Shown one piece after another: positions 26,529 through 35,811 of a DNA stretch of 64,000 nt (positions are counted from its first letter, which is position 1; every line of letters starts with the position of its first letter). Made by a program: the position numbers and the translations under genes. Origin of the DNA: Planctomycetota bacterium (GTDB lineage Bacteria > Planctomycetota > Phycisphaerae > UBA1845 > UTPLA1); NCBI GenBank assembly GCA_015654675.1, contig JAATGM010000011.1, forward strand, positions 62,001 to 126,000, written 5' to 3'. The notes under the pieces were generated by a model. The model did not search any database and had not been told where the DNA came from. It saw nothing but the letters and a program-made list of their open reading frames with translations.

Positions 26529-27443
26529 ATGGGACTTTTTGATCGATTCAAGGCGGCGCTATCGAAGACGCGCGAGAAAGTCGTATCCAGCTTTAAGTCG
26601 ATTCTGCCGTTTGGGCGGAAGATCGATGAGCAGATTCTCACCGAACTTGAAGAGACGATGTTGCGCGACGACATGGGGCCGGCGACGACGGCACGCTTGA
26701 TTGAAGATGTTCGCGGGGCGTGGAAGGCGGGGAAGATTTCCGAGACGCAGGAGATCGTCCCGTTCTTGAAGCAGACGATTGTTCAATACTGGCCGGCGGA
26801 TTTGCGAGAGTTGAAGTTCGTTGAAGGCGGGCCGACCGTGATTCTGGTGGCCGGAATCAACGGGTCGGGAAAGACAACCAGCGTCGCGAAGCTTGCGAAG
26901 TGGCTGGTGGGGCAGAAGAAAAAGGTGATCCTGGCGGCGTGCGACACGTTTCGCGCGGCGGCGGTGGAACAACTCTCGATCTGGGCGGGGCGCTGCGGCG
27001 TTGAGATTGTGAAGCACGCGCAGGGGGCTGATCCCGGTGCGGTCGCGTATGACGCGTGCGAGGCGGCGATTTCGCGGAAGGCGGATGTGCTGCTGGTGGA
27101 TACGGCCGGGCGGCTGCATACACAGGACCACTTGATGCGCGAGTTGAACAAGATTGAGCGCGTGGTGGGAAAACGGATGCCGGGCGCGCCGCACGAGGTT
27201 TTGCTCGTGCTGGATGCGACGATCGGACAAAATGCGATCAACCAGGCGAAGCACTTCGGGCAGCACGTGAAGGTGACGGGAATTATTCTGGCGAAGCTGG
27301 ATGGGTCGGCCAAGGGTGGGATCGTGGTGGGGATTCGGGATCAGCTCAATGTGCCGGTGAAGTTCGTTGGGGTGGGCGAGCAGATCGACGATATTGAGCC
27401 GTTCGATCCGGGGACGTTTGTCGAGGCGCTGTTCGCAGAATAG
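26529..27443 (+). CDS. ftsY: signal recognition particle receptor FtsY
   Basis: SRP-GTPase that docks ribosome-nascent-chain/SRP complexes at the membrane translocon. The 304 residues correspond to the NG domains only: VAGINGSGKTTSVAKLA, DTFRAAAVEQL, VDTAGRLHTQ and LAKLDGSAKGG. The acidic membrane-targeting A domain of the E. coli protein is absent, as in many bacteria, and an N-terminal amphipathic helix (LFDRFKAALSKTREKV) may replace it. Last gene of the ribH-nusB-ftsY run; converges on a membrane protein gene. Confidence 0.95.
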   Translation: MGLFDRFKAALSKTREKVVSSFKSILPFGRKIDEQILTELEETMLRDDMGPATTARLIEDVRGAWKAGKISETQEIVPFLKQTIVQYWPADLRELKFVEGGPTVILVAGINGSGKTTSVAKLAKWLVGQKKKVILAACDTFRAAAVEQLSIWAGRCGVEIVKHAQGADPGAVAYDACEAAISRKADVLLVDTAGRLHTQDHLMRELNKIERVVGKRMPGAPHEVLLVLDATIGQNAINQAKHFGQHVKVTGIILAKLDGSAKGGIVVGIRDQLNVPVKFVGVGEQIDDIEPFDPGTFVEALFAE

Positions 27444-27444
27444 G

Positions 27445-28305
27445 TCAGCCGAGCAGGGCGTCGTCGGGGAGCGGGGGCGTGGTTTCGGTTGCGATTGCGC
27501 CGTTAAGGATAGCCTGCGCGAAACGAATCGGCTCTGAAACGTTCATCAAATAGAGCTCAACGGGCTGTGCATCGGACTGTTCGATACGGGCGATGCCGCG
27601 GCCGAGTGCGACTTCGATTTTTGACGTGCGGAGGTCGATGCGCTGGAGGAGATCGGCGCGGCCACTCAGGAAGCGAAAGCACAGGACGTCGAGTTGTCCG
27701 GGGGCGACGCGGTAGTAGATGGGGCGCACCCGGCTAAGGCCCCACGCAATCAGGGGAAAGATGGCGAAGAGCGCACCGTAGGCGTAGTAGGGGGCGCGGA
27801 TACTGTTCGGTGCGACGACCGGAAGGGTTTTGTGGATGGCGTAGTAGGCGATGGCCGCCACGATCAGGGCCACCAGCCACGTCCAACCCTTGGTGCCCTG
27901 GGTGACGATCACCGGTTCGAACATGTGAGTTTCGAGCGGGAGGAGGCGGCGAAGGGATGGCGGCCGGCCGCAGGCGCGGACCCGTGCGCCGACTTGCGCC
28001 GGGGGCAGCGGGAGGTCTTCGTCGGGCTTGCGGGCGCGGAACATGACGGCCTGGCTGATCGCGGCGATCAGGATGATGACAAAGAAAAACGTGAACCAGG
28101 CAAACGGCTTCGGCATTCCGATGACTTCGAAGAGAACGAAGAGGAAGAAAACCATCGCGAACGTGTGCGGGAGCCGGCTCAGGGGCGTGGCGTAGCGGTC
28201 GGGAAGGGCGACATCCTGCGTTTCTGTAGAGAGGTCGGGCTCGAAGGAAAGCGGGAGTTTCGGGGCTTCGGCGGTGTTGGTGGCTTGCCGGGGGCGTTTC
28301 GACAT
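27445..28305 (-). CDS. membrane protein with PH-like C-terminal domain, unknown
   Basis: 286 residues with two hydrophobic pairs: about 48-65 and 70-90, then about 140-158 and 172-190. The C-terminal part (YYRVAPGQLDVLCFRF, then QRIDLRTSKIEVALGRG) has the strand pattern of bacterial PH-like domains. The N-terminus is polar and probably cytoplasmic. No function is assigned. The gene starts 115 bases from the divergent ABC exporter gene, so the two may share a regulatory region. Confidence 0.7.
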   Translation of the reverse strand: MSKRPRQATNTAEAPKLPLSFEPDLSTETQDVALPDRYATPLSRLPHTFAMVFFLFVLFEVIGMPKPFAWFTFFFVIILIAAISQAVMFRARKPDEDLPLPPAQVGARVRACGRPPSLRRLLPLETHMFEPVIVTQGTKGWTWLVALIVAAIAYYAIHKTLPVVAPNSIRAPYYAYGALFAIFPLIAWGLSRVRPIYYRVAPGQLDVLCFRFLSGRADLLQRIDLRTSKIEVALGRGIARIEQSDAQPVELYLMNVSEPIRFAQAILNGAIATETTPPLPDDALLG

Positions 28306-28420
28306 TCGCGCAAATTGTACTCGCGGAACGGTGCCGCGCCGCCCATGACCGATCGGATGGAATCGCGTATGATCGACAATTCAACCTGATTAGCCTGGGA
28401 AACGGCGCGGATGGAGTTGG

Positions 28421-30718
28421 ATGCGAGTTAAAGGCACAAACAAGCGAGACATTGGCGGGAAGAATCGCGACAAAGGGATGATTTTTCTACGGCGGCTGTG
28501 GAAGTATGTCCGGCCGCAGAAGAGGACGCTCTCGCTCGCCATCGCGAGCATTGTCGTCATGGCGATCAGTTATTCGGCCGGAATCACCGCGATCCTGCCC
28601 ATTCTGACCGTCATGATCGAGCGCAAGAGCGTTCCGGCCTGGGTCAACAACAGCATCGCCGAGGAGCGTCTGCACGCAAAGCTGGACGTCTTCAACCGCG
28701 TGGACACCGGGACCACGGGTCCGCTGGCGGAGTATGACCACGCCGCGCAGCTCACTGCAAAGCCGAGAGAGAAGTCGCCGCTCCTAAAGTTGGCGCGCAA
28801 GGACGATCTGATTATCGCGGCGGATGACCGGCGGATGGATGGGCCGGAGCTGTTTCGCTACATCGCCTCGTTGCCGCAGGACGCGCAGGTGACGCTGACG
28901 CTGGTGAGCGCTCGCGAGTTGAAGCGGACGACTCTCTCCGTCCCGCTGGAAAAGACTGAGCTTCGCTGGCGGGCGGGGCACGCGGCGGCGAGCTTTCTGC
29001 CGAGCGGGACCAGCCGGTCGGACATGCTGCGGACGCTGATTTACATCCTCGGCGTGATGGTGGCGATTTCGCTGGTACAGAATGCAGCGCGGGCGGTGGG
29101 GGAATACCTGGTTGGCGTGGTGGCTGCACGGACGCTGGTAAGCGTGCGGCGCGACATGTACCGCAAGGTTTTGCGGCTTCCGCTGGCGTTTTTCTCGCAG
29201 CACGGCACCAGCGATGTCATGAGCCGGTTTACGCAGGACAGCCAGGACATTTATCGCGGGCTGACCTTTGTGTTCGCGCAGACGGTACGCGAGCCGCTGA
29301 AGTCGCTGGGTGTGTTCGTGTTTGCGCTGTGGCTGGCGCCGAAGGTGACGTTGTTCGCGATTGTCGTCGCGCCGGGGGCGATCGTATTGATTCGCTACTT
29401 CGGCAAGATTGTGCGGCGGGCGAACCGGCGGCTGCTGCAGGGCTTTGCGCGGATGCTGGCGGGCCTGGAGAGCGCCTTGATCGGGATTCGGGTGGTCAAG
29501 GGCTACAACATGGAGCGCTTCGAGCGGCGGCATCTGTTCGGCATCGACTGGACGATGATGCGTCAGCAACTCCGCATCGAGATGGTCGAGGCGGTGATCA
29601 GCCCGGTGTTCGAGTTTCTTGGGATATTCATCGGGGCGCTGGCAACGATCTGGTTTTTCAGCCAGATGCTGGACGGGCAGATGACGCCGGCCGGCTTCAT
29701 GACGATGGTGATCTGCCTGGTGGCGATCTTTGATCCGCTGCGGAAGCTTTCCAATCTCTATACGCGGCTGCAGCGGGCGAACGCGGCAGCGGAACGGGTG
29801 TTCGAGATCATCGATCTACCGGTCGAGGAGCCGTACCGGCCGGGCGGGCTGCCGAACCTCGAGGAGATGCGGCGTGAGATCACTTTTGAAGACTTAACTT
29901 TCACTTATCCGGGGTCGGATCGGCCGGCGGTGCGGGACTTCATGTTGCGCGTGCGCAAGGGGGAGCGCGTTGCGGTCGTTGGTCCGAACGGGTCGGGCAA
30001 GACGACGCTTTTGGCGATCTTGGCGAGGTTTTTCGAGCCGCAGTCGGGGCAAATTCTGTTTGATGGCGAGCCGGTTTCGAATTACTCGCTGCGGTCTCTC
30101 CGACGCCAGATCAGTCTGGTGACGCAGGACTCGATCATTTTCGCGGGCACGGTGCGAGAGAACATTGCCTATGGCGACGAACGCCTGATGCGGCAAATGG
30201 TGTTGCAGGCGCGGCATCCACAGCGGCGATATCCCGAGATCCAGGGTTTGGAGCGGATCGAGGACGCGGCGCGGGCGGCGTATGCCGACGAGTTCATCCG
30301 ACAGATGCCGCAGGGATATGACACGCTGATCGGCGAGCATGGGGCGACGCTGTCTGGCGGGCAGAAGCAGCTGGTGGCGATCGCACGGGCCATTCTGAGG
30401 AATGCGCCGATTTTGATCTTCGACGAGGCAACCAGCCAGATTGACGCCGATAGCGAGAACAAGATTCATCGAGCCGTGGAGGACTTTCTCGCGAATCGGA
30501 CGGGATTCATTATTGCGCATCGGTTCAGCACGATTCTGCAGGCCGACCGCATCGTGTGCATGGACGAGGGCCAGATCGTCGATGTTGGGACGCACTCTGA
30601 ATTGCTGGAGCGCTGTTCGCTCTACAAGACGCTCTTTGAGACGCAGCTCATGGATCGCCGGCCGGAGTCGCGCGTGGTTCGAGAAGCGGAACCCGTTGCA
30701 CCGGTGACGGGTTCGTAA
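28421..30718 (+). CDS. ABC exporter (permease-ATPase) with PDZ-like extracellular insertion
   Basis: Half-transporter of the MsbA/lipid-exporter type, 765 residues. TM1 (about 38-66) and TM2 (203-232) are separated by a loop of some 135 residues, where related exporters have a short one. The loop contains a PDZ-like stretch (126-176: DLIIAADDRRMDGPELFRYI..., VTLTLVSARELKRTTLSV). Further TM helices follow, then a full ATPase domain: GPNGSGKTTL, LVTQDSIIFAG, LSGGQKQ, ILIFDEATSQ and IIAHRFS. It exports an unknown, possibly lipid, substrate. GGAG precedes the ATG. Confidence 0.88.
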   Translation: MRVKGTNKRDIGGKNRDKGMIFLRRLWKYVRPQKRTLSLAIASIVVMAISYSAGITAILPILTVMIERKSVPAWVNNSIAEERLHAKLDVFNRVDTGTTGPLAEYDHAAQLTAKPREKSPLLKLARKDDLIIAADDRRMDGPELFRYIASLPQDAQVTLTLVSARELKRTTLSVPLEKTELRWRAGHAAASFLPSGTSRSDMLRTLIYILGVMVAISLVQNAARAVGEYLVGVVAARTLVSVRRDMYRKVLRLPLAFFSQHGTSDVMSRFTQDSQDIYRGLTFVFAQTVREPLKSLGVFVFALWLAPKVTLFAIVVAPGAIVLIRYFGKIVRRANRRLLQGFARMLAGLESALIGIRVVKGYNMERFERRHLFGIDWTMMRQQLRIEMVEAVISPVFEFLGIFIGALATIWFFSQMLDGQMTPAGFMTMVICLVAIFDPLRKLSNLYTRLQRANAAAERVFEIIDLPVEEPYRPGGLPNLEEMRREITFEDLTFTYPGSDRPAVRDFMLRVRKGERVAVVGPNGSGKTTLLAILARFFEPQSGQILFDGEPVSNYSLRSLRRQISLVTQDSIIFAGTVRENIAYGDERLMRQMVLQARHPQRRYPEIQGLERIEDAARAAYADEFIRQMPQGYDTLIGEHGATLSGGQKQLVAIARAILRNAPILIFDEATSQIDADSENKIHRAVEDFLANRTGFIIAHRFSTILQADRIVCMDEGQIVDVGTHSELLERCSLYKTLFETQLMDRRPESRVVREAEPVAPVTGS

Positions 30719-30739
30719 CACTCCAATGCCAAAAAATGC

Positions 30740-30776
30740 CACGCACCGGCCGGCCTTTTGGCTCGTCCGGTGCGTG
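30740..30776 (-). terminator. intrinsic terminator between convergent genes
   Basis: Ten-base stem CACGCACCGG/CCGGTGCGTG. On the minus strand it is followed by GCA and six T, so it primarily ends the dockerin-tailed gene finishing at 30809. It lies 21 bases past the stop of the ABC exporter and may serve both. Confidence 0.8.
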
Positions 30777-30808
30777 ACCGTTTCGGGAGAGTCTTCCCGG
30801 ATAGCCGG

Positions 30809-31780
30809 TTACGGTGCGTTCAGCAGACCGTTAACCATCAGGGGGATGTCCATGCCATTGACGCGGGAGTCGTTGTTCAGGTCTCCATAGAAGATGTCGA
30901 AGAAGCTGGTCATGCCGACACCTCCAACAACTTGAACCGGACGGGCCGGGTGGCTCATGCCCATCCCGACGAGCGTGATGAGGTAATCGCCATCGGGCAC
31001 ATCGGTGTCGATGGCGAAGTGGCCATCGTCATCGATGTCGGCGACCTCAACCGAGAAGGGCAGGTCCGTCGGCAGATTCGGCGAGCGCAGCTCGGCCAGC
31101 GCGATGTACGGGGGGAGGATGACTGGCGGAAGCGGGACGAAGCCGCCAATCAGGCCGCTATGAAGTTCGAATGACAGGTCGGTCGTGACCGGATTGGGGC
31201 AGTCGTCCGTGATGGCGCACTGGACCCCGCCCGCGATGTCACGCTGCTGGGCGGTACAGTTGTGGATGGGATGATGAGCCGACCACCGGAAGTCCTCGAC
31301 GCCGACCTGGACGCTGTCGCTATCCAATTCGGAAATCTGGAGCCAGTATTTCTGGCCGCCGGTCGCGAAAAACGGCGGCGTCAGTGTGGCCGTGAAGCGA
31401 TATACGCGGCGGTTCTGACAGTCTTTGCCGGCGTACTTCGTGGAGACGTCGACGCACCAAAAATTTGAGATCTGGCCGGCGTTGCAGGGGACCGGGCAGG
31501 TTCCAGCGGTGACTCCCGGTCGGATGGCGATGAAATACTTGCGCTGAAGCTGGGCCGAGCTCGAGACCGTCCCCCACCAGCGGATCCAGGTGATCTTCGT
31601 TGTCTGTGTGAACTGGAAGTCGTCCATGGCGACGCGGTTCATGGGTTGCGGCGAGGTGCAGGTGAGGACGCGGGATTCGACGGAACCCCAGGGTGCTTTC
31701 CAGGGCTGGTTTTGGGCGGAGGCGACGGTCCCGATGCCGAGCAGGATAATTGCGAGGACTAGTCGATTGGTTTGGATCAT
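30809..31780 (-). CDS. secreted protein with dockerin-like C-terminus, unknown
   Basis: 323 residues: a signal peptide (MIQTNRLVLAII... VASAQ), a Cys-rich beta domain of about 190 residues (QNQPWK... to SFELHS), and a short Ig-like or carboxypeptidase-regulatory-like module (FSVEVADIDDDGHFAIDTDV...YLITLVGMG). A single dockerin-like half follows (YGDLNNDSRVNGMDIPLMVNGLL). The first domain has paired cysteines and several Trp and resembles 'DUF7901-like' planctomycete exoproteins, which is uncertain. The ATG at 31780 has GGAG eight bases upstream; the frame is open further but without signal-peptide logic. Confidence 0.75.
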   Translation of the reverse strand: MIQTNRLVLAIILLGIGTVASAQNQPWKAPWGSVESRVLTCTSPQPMNRVAMDDFQFTQTTKITWIRWWGTVSSSAQLQRKYFIAIRPGVTAGTCPVPCNAGQISNFWCVDVSTKYAGKDCQNRRVYRFTATLTPPFFATGGQKYWLQISELDSDSVQVGVEDFRWSAHHPIHNCTAQQRDIAGGVQCAITDDCPNPVTTDLSFELHSGLIGGFVPLPPVILPPYIALAELRSPNLPTDLPFSVEVADIDDDGHFAIDTDVPDGDYLITLVGMGMSHPARPVQVVGGVGMTSFFDIFYGDLNNDSRVNGMDIPLMVNGLLNAP

Positions 31781-31941
31781 TGAACTGGCTCCTTTTTTCC
31801 GCGCTCCGATCCGCCGGCTCCGAGCCGGGGGTGGGAAGCGACTGGTTTTCTCAGCGGAATGGGACGTGATCCGCCTCGGGAGATAACGCGGAAAGCGGAG
31901 CCGGAGCGGCTCGCGAAATACCGGGATGTGTGGTTGGAGGC

Positions 31942-33162
31942 CTAGTAAACGAGGTTGGCCCATGCGTTGGAAGAGGCAAAGGCACCGTTGCCTACGGCAG
32001 AGAGCACGACGCCCACGGTATTGCCGGGGACGATGTCAAAGGGAATTCCCCCGACGGCGGCAGTGTTTTTGATGATAACGTTTCCCGTGGAGTCGACGTC
32101 TATGCCGCGGTCGTTGGCGGCGACGTTGTTTGCTTCAATGCGGGTCCCGCTACCGGCGGTCGAGGCGAGATGAATACCCGCGCCGTCTCCGACGCCGGCG
32201 CCATTGCCGGTGCAGTCGTTGGTGGCGATGCGGGAGTTGCCGCCTGCCTCAATGCCGTCACCCACGTTCACGCGCGTGGTGCAATTGGCCACGGTGCAGC
32301 CGATCCCGACGATAATTCCATCGCCCCCGTTGCCGCTGCTGGTGCAGCCGAGGACGGTGCTGCCGTTCGAGGCGGCGATTCCGTGGCTGTCGTTGTTGGA
32401 GGCGGTGCAGTTTGAAATGGTGCTGCCGCGTGGCGTGGCGCTGTTGGCGCTGAGGAGGCCGATGCCGCCATTGCCGGTAGCGGTGCAGTTGGTAATCGTG
32501 CAACTGTCGCCGAGGGAGAATCCTTCGGTCGTGTTCATCGAGCTTTCGCAGTTGGCGATGGTGCAGTTGCCACCGGTCTTCACGCCGTAGCTGCCGTTCA
32601 TGCAGGTGGAGATATTGTTCACCACACATTTCTGTCCAGTGGTAATTCCGTCGTCGGAGTTGTTGTTGGCCTGCATGTACATCACGTCGGTGTCTTCGCC
32701 GAAGACGGCGCCGCACTCATTGTCGTCCGTTTCAACCTTTTCAGCCGAGCTACTCGATGCGAGCAGCATGTTGAGACCGATGCCATCCCAACCCGAGATG
32801 ATTCCATTGCGTATGTTGATATTGATTTGGGGGCTGGCGACGAAGATGCCGTGCACGGAACCGGGAACTCCGTGGAGGGCGAAGCCGCTGAGGTCGAGGG
32901 TGACGGCGCTGACATTGATGGTGATTCCGCTCTGACCGGCGACGCCGGTGAGGTCGTCGGTGACGTAGTACGAACCGGCGGCATTGATGCTGAACGGCAG
33001 AGAGGAGATCGGAGTCCGCGGTTCCACTGTGTCGAGGGGAATCATCGATGGCGCGACCGGGCCGGGCGGCGGATTGAGACTGCCGGCGTTCGACCAGATG
33101 GCCAGGGCGCAGGTGATGGCGACGAACAGAGCGGCACGATAGCGGCGTTGATGAGTTGACAT
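31942..33162 (-). CDS. secreted right-handed parallel beta-helix protein
   Basis: 406 residues with a signal peptide (ALFVAITCALAIWSNAGS) and then about 14 turns of a parallel beta-helix. Repeating units read like CTITNCTATGNGGIG, STISNCTASNNDSHG and STVLGCTSSGNGGDG, with Asn and Cys at regular positions that would stack as ladders. The fold is shared by pectate lyases and surface adhesins; no catalytic Asp/Arg pattern could be assigned. A GGAGGGAG motif lies just before the ATG. It is 162 bases from the next secreted protein gene on the same strand. Confidence 0.8.
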   Translation of the reverse strand: MSTHQRRYRAALFVAITCALAIWSNAGSLNPPPGPVAPSMIPLDTVEPRTPISSLPFSINAAGSYYVTDDLTGVAGQSGITINVSAVTLDLSGFALHGVPGSVHGIFVASPQININIRNGIISGWDGIGLNMLLASSSSAEKVETDDNECGAVFGEDTDVMYMQANNNSDDGITTGQKCVVNNISTCMNGSYGVKTGGNCTIANCESSMNTTEGFSLGDSCTITNCTATGNGGIGLLSANSATPRGSTISNCTASNNDSHGIAASNGSTVLGCTSSGNGGDGIIVGIGCTVANCTTRVNVGDGIEAGGNSRIATNDCTGNGAGVGDGAGIHLASTAGSGTRIEANNVAANDRGIDVDSTGNVIIKNTAAVGGIPFDIVPGNTVGVVLSAVGNGAFASSNAWANLVY

Positions 33163-33244
33163 GATTCTCCCTCCGGCCCCGCAATTTCTAATTGGACATT
33201 CAGTGTAGCGATTGGGATGTCCGGCACGAAGCGGATTTCAGGGC

Positions 33245-35743
33245 TTAATCCAACTCCTCGGGCGGGCCCTCGCTGGTCAGTTGGGCGCGATACACGGCGG
33301 CCTCGTCCGGACGGCCGCATTTTTCGTAGAACTCGACCAAGCGGCGCAGGGCCTTTTGCACGGGCTTCTGATCAGTCGTCAGCTTTTGGGATACCGCACG
33401 GTACGCGGTAAGCAGCAATTGCTCGGCCTCGTCGCAGCGCTTGAGTTTCACGAGGCATTCACCGAGGTTGCCGGCGAAGAGGGCGCGGTTGATGTGTTTC
33501 GCGGGGTAGGCGGTTTCGGCGGATTTTCCGAGGGCGCGGAAGATGGGCTCGGCTTCTTCGGGCCTGCCGGCGCGCATGAGGCAGAAGGCGTAGTTGTTGG
33601 CGATAGCCAGGGATTTGGGGTCATTCGGGCCGAGGGCGCGGTTGGAGCTTTCAACAAGCGTGCGGTAACTGGCGAGGGCTTCGGCGCGTTTGCCCATGGC
33701 ATTGCGGACCCAGGCGAGATTGCTGAGTGAGGAGAGCGTGGCGGCGTGATCCGTGCCGAGCACCTCGCCGCGGAGCTGAACCGCGCGAGACAGCATTTGC
33801 TCGGCCTCCGGCAGGCGGTTCTGTTCGCGGAGACAGCCGCCGTAGCTGTTCATGATGGCGAGCGTGGCGGGATCTCGTTCGCCAAAGGCGGCAGCGGCTT
33901 CGAGCGCAGCGCGATAACACTGATCGGCTTCGTCGATAAGGTTAAGTTTGCGAAGGACGCGGGCGAGGTTGTACTGAGCGGCGAGCTTGTCACGCGGGCC
34001 CATTCCATCGACGTGCTCTGCCAGAGCGATGGCACGACGCAGATAAATCCTGGCGTCAGTCCACTGGCCGAGTTGAATAAATACCTCGGCGATATTGATC
34101 ATTGAAATGATTGTGTTGGGATTACTTTCTCCGAGCATGGAGAGGCGAGTATCGAGCGCTGCTTGCTGCAATTTGAGCGCTTCGTCAAATCGGCCGAGGT
34201 GATAATTGACAACGCCGAGCGTATTTTGAAGTCGGGCCTGCAGTTCGGGGTCACCAGCCAGCTGCTGGACCTGCACGGTTCCATTACGGAGTACTTTGTC
34301 GAGGACGACCTGGGCCTTTTCCACTTGGCGCGGGGCGTCTTCGTCAAGTTCGGAACCCTTGAAGAGATCGCGGAGAATTTTGTTCAATTGGTTCACACTT
34401 TGGAGTTGTCGAGTTGCCTCCCTAGCCTTGATCTGTGTTGCAATCATGCCACCCACGAGCGACAGGGTGACGAGAGCGACCGCGGTAACCCCGAGTTTGT
34501 TGCGACGAATGAATTTTCCAGCGCGATAACCAGCAGTTGCCCGGCGGGCGGCAATGGGCTCGCCGGCGAGATGGCGGCGGATGTCTTCGCCGAATTGTTC
34601 GACTGACTTGTAACGGCGCTCGGGTTCCTTTTGCAGGGCCTTCAAGACGATGGTGTCGACGTCTCCACGAAGGCGGCGGCGGAGGCGTTCGGGTTTGCCG
34701 TCGCGGGTTCGGCTGACCGACTCAGGCGTGAGCGTGGCGGCGGGGCCGCCATCGGGGACATCGATCGATTCGATGCGGCTGATTTTCGTGCTGGGGCGCT
34801 CGGGTTCGTCCTCACAGATGCGGCGGGCTATTTCGTGGATGGGCTGGTTGGCGATGGGGTACGGGCGATGGCCGGTGAGGAGTTCGAAGAGGATGACTCC
34901 GAGAGAGTAGACGTCGGTCGCGGTGCTGATGGGCTTGCCGCGGATCTGTTCGGGGCTGGCGTAGGCCGGCGTCATGGGTTGCGCGCCGGTGACCGTTAGC
35001 TGGTGGGCGAGGGCGGAGTCGTCGGCATCAAGCAATTTCGCCAGACCGAAGTCGAGAAGCTTAGGGATGCCCGTCTCGGTGACGAGGATGTTTCCGGGTT
35101 TCAAATCGCGATGGATGACGAGCTTCTGGTGGGCGAAGTTGACGGCTTCGCAGACTCCGCGAAAGAGGTCGAGGCGCTGGGCTGTGTTGAGCTTGTGGTC
35201 ATCGCAGAAGCAGTCGATCGTGCGGCCCTGGATGTACTCCATGACGAGGTAGGGCGTGCCATCGTCGGTCTGGCCGCCGTCGAATAAGCGGGCGATATTG
35301 GGGTGGTCCAGGTTTGCAAGTGTCTGGCGCTCGGTGCGGAAGCGACGAAGGAGTTCGGCGCGCTGGCGCGGTGTGGCGAGCGGATCGCGGCGAATGACCT
35401 TAACGGCGACGTGCTTTTGGTAGGCGTCGTCGGCGCGGATGGCGAGAAAGACCGCGCCCATCCCGCCGGCAGCGATCTGGCGAATGATGCGGTAAGGACC
35501 AACCATTCTTCCCGGAGACAGGTCGAGATCGGGCGGCGGAATGACGGTGGCGACGGCCTGAATGGCCGGTGTTTCAATGAAGTCGGGGTCGCGGTCGTGC
35601 GCGTGGACGTAGGCCTCGGCTTCCGCTCGGAGGACCGGATCTCCACCGCATGCCCGATCGAGGAAGGCGCTGCGGGCGCTCGGGTCGCGTTCGAGCGCGG
35701 ACTCGATAAGGGGTTTGAGTTGTTGCCAACGCTGCGGCGTCAT
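33245..35743 (-). CDS. Ser/Thr protein kinase with TPR tail
   Basis: 832-residue membrane kinase. The N-terminus (MTPQRWQQLKPLIESALERD...) is typical of a large bacterial kinase-TPR family. The kinase domain (about 85-375) has VAVKVIRRD, VIHRDLKPGNILV, LLDFGLAK and a SPEQIRG. A transmembrane helix (LGVTAVALVTLSLVGGMIA) comes next, followed by many TPR or kinesin-light-chain-like repeats. The frame is open to 35860, but the ATG at 35743 fits family starts and leaves 68 bases after the sigma factor gene. Likely the signalling partner of that ECF sigma factor. Confidence 0.92.
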   Translation of the reverse strand: MTPQRWQQLKPLIESALERDPSARSAFLDRACGGDPVLRAEAEAYVHAHDRDPDFIETPAIQAVATVIPPPDLDLSPGRMVGPYRIIRQIAAGGMGAVFLAIRADDAYQKHVAVKVIRRDPLATPRQRAELLRRFRTERQTLANLDHPNIARLFDGGQTDDGTPYLVMEYIQGRTIDCFCDDHKLNTAQRLDLFRGVCEAVNFAHQKLVIHRDLKPGNILVTETGIPKLLDFGLAKLLDADDSALAHQLTVTGAQPMTPAYASPEQIRGKPISTATDVYSLGVILFELLTGHRPYPIANQPIHEIARRICEDEPERPSTKISRIESIDVPDGGPAATLTPESVSRTRDGKPERLRRRLRGDVDTIVLKALQKEPERRYKSVEQFGEDIRRHLAGEPIAARRATAGYRAGKFIRRNKLGVTAVALVTLSLVGGMIATQIKAREATRQLQSVNQLNKILRDLFKGSELDEDAPRQVEKAQVVLDKVLRNGTVQVQQLAGDPELQARLQNTLGVVNYHLGRFDEALKLQQAALDTRLSMLGESNPNTIISMINIAEVFIQLGQWTDARIYLRRAIALAEHVDGMGPRDKLAAQYNLARVLRKLNLIDEADQCYRAALEAAAAFGERDPATLAIMNSYGGCLREQNRLPEAEQMLSRAVQLRGEVLGTDHAATLSSLSNLAWVRNAMGKRAEALASYRTLVESSNRALGPNDPKSLAIANNYAFCLMRAGRPEEAEPIFRALGKSAETAYPAKHINRALFAGNLGECLVKLKRCDEAEQLLLTAYRAVSQKLTTDQKPVQKALRRLVEFYEKCGRPDEAAVYRAQLTSEGPPEELD

Positions 35744-35811
35744 GACACTGGCCACACTGCCTAACGCGAGAAGAGGAGCTGGGACGGCGCAACTAAATTG
35801 CGAGTTTTTTT

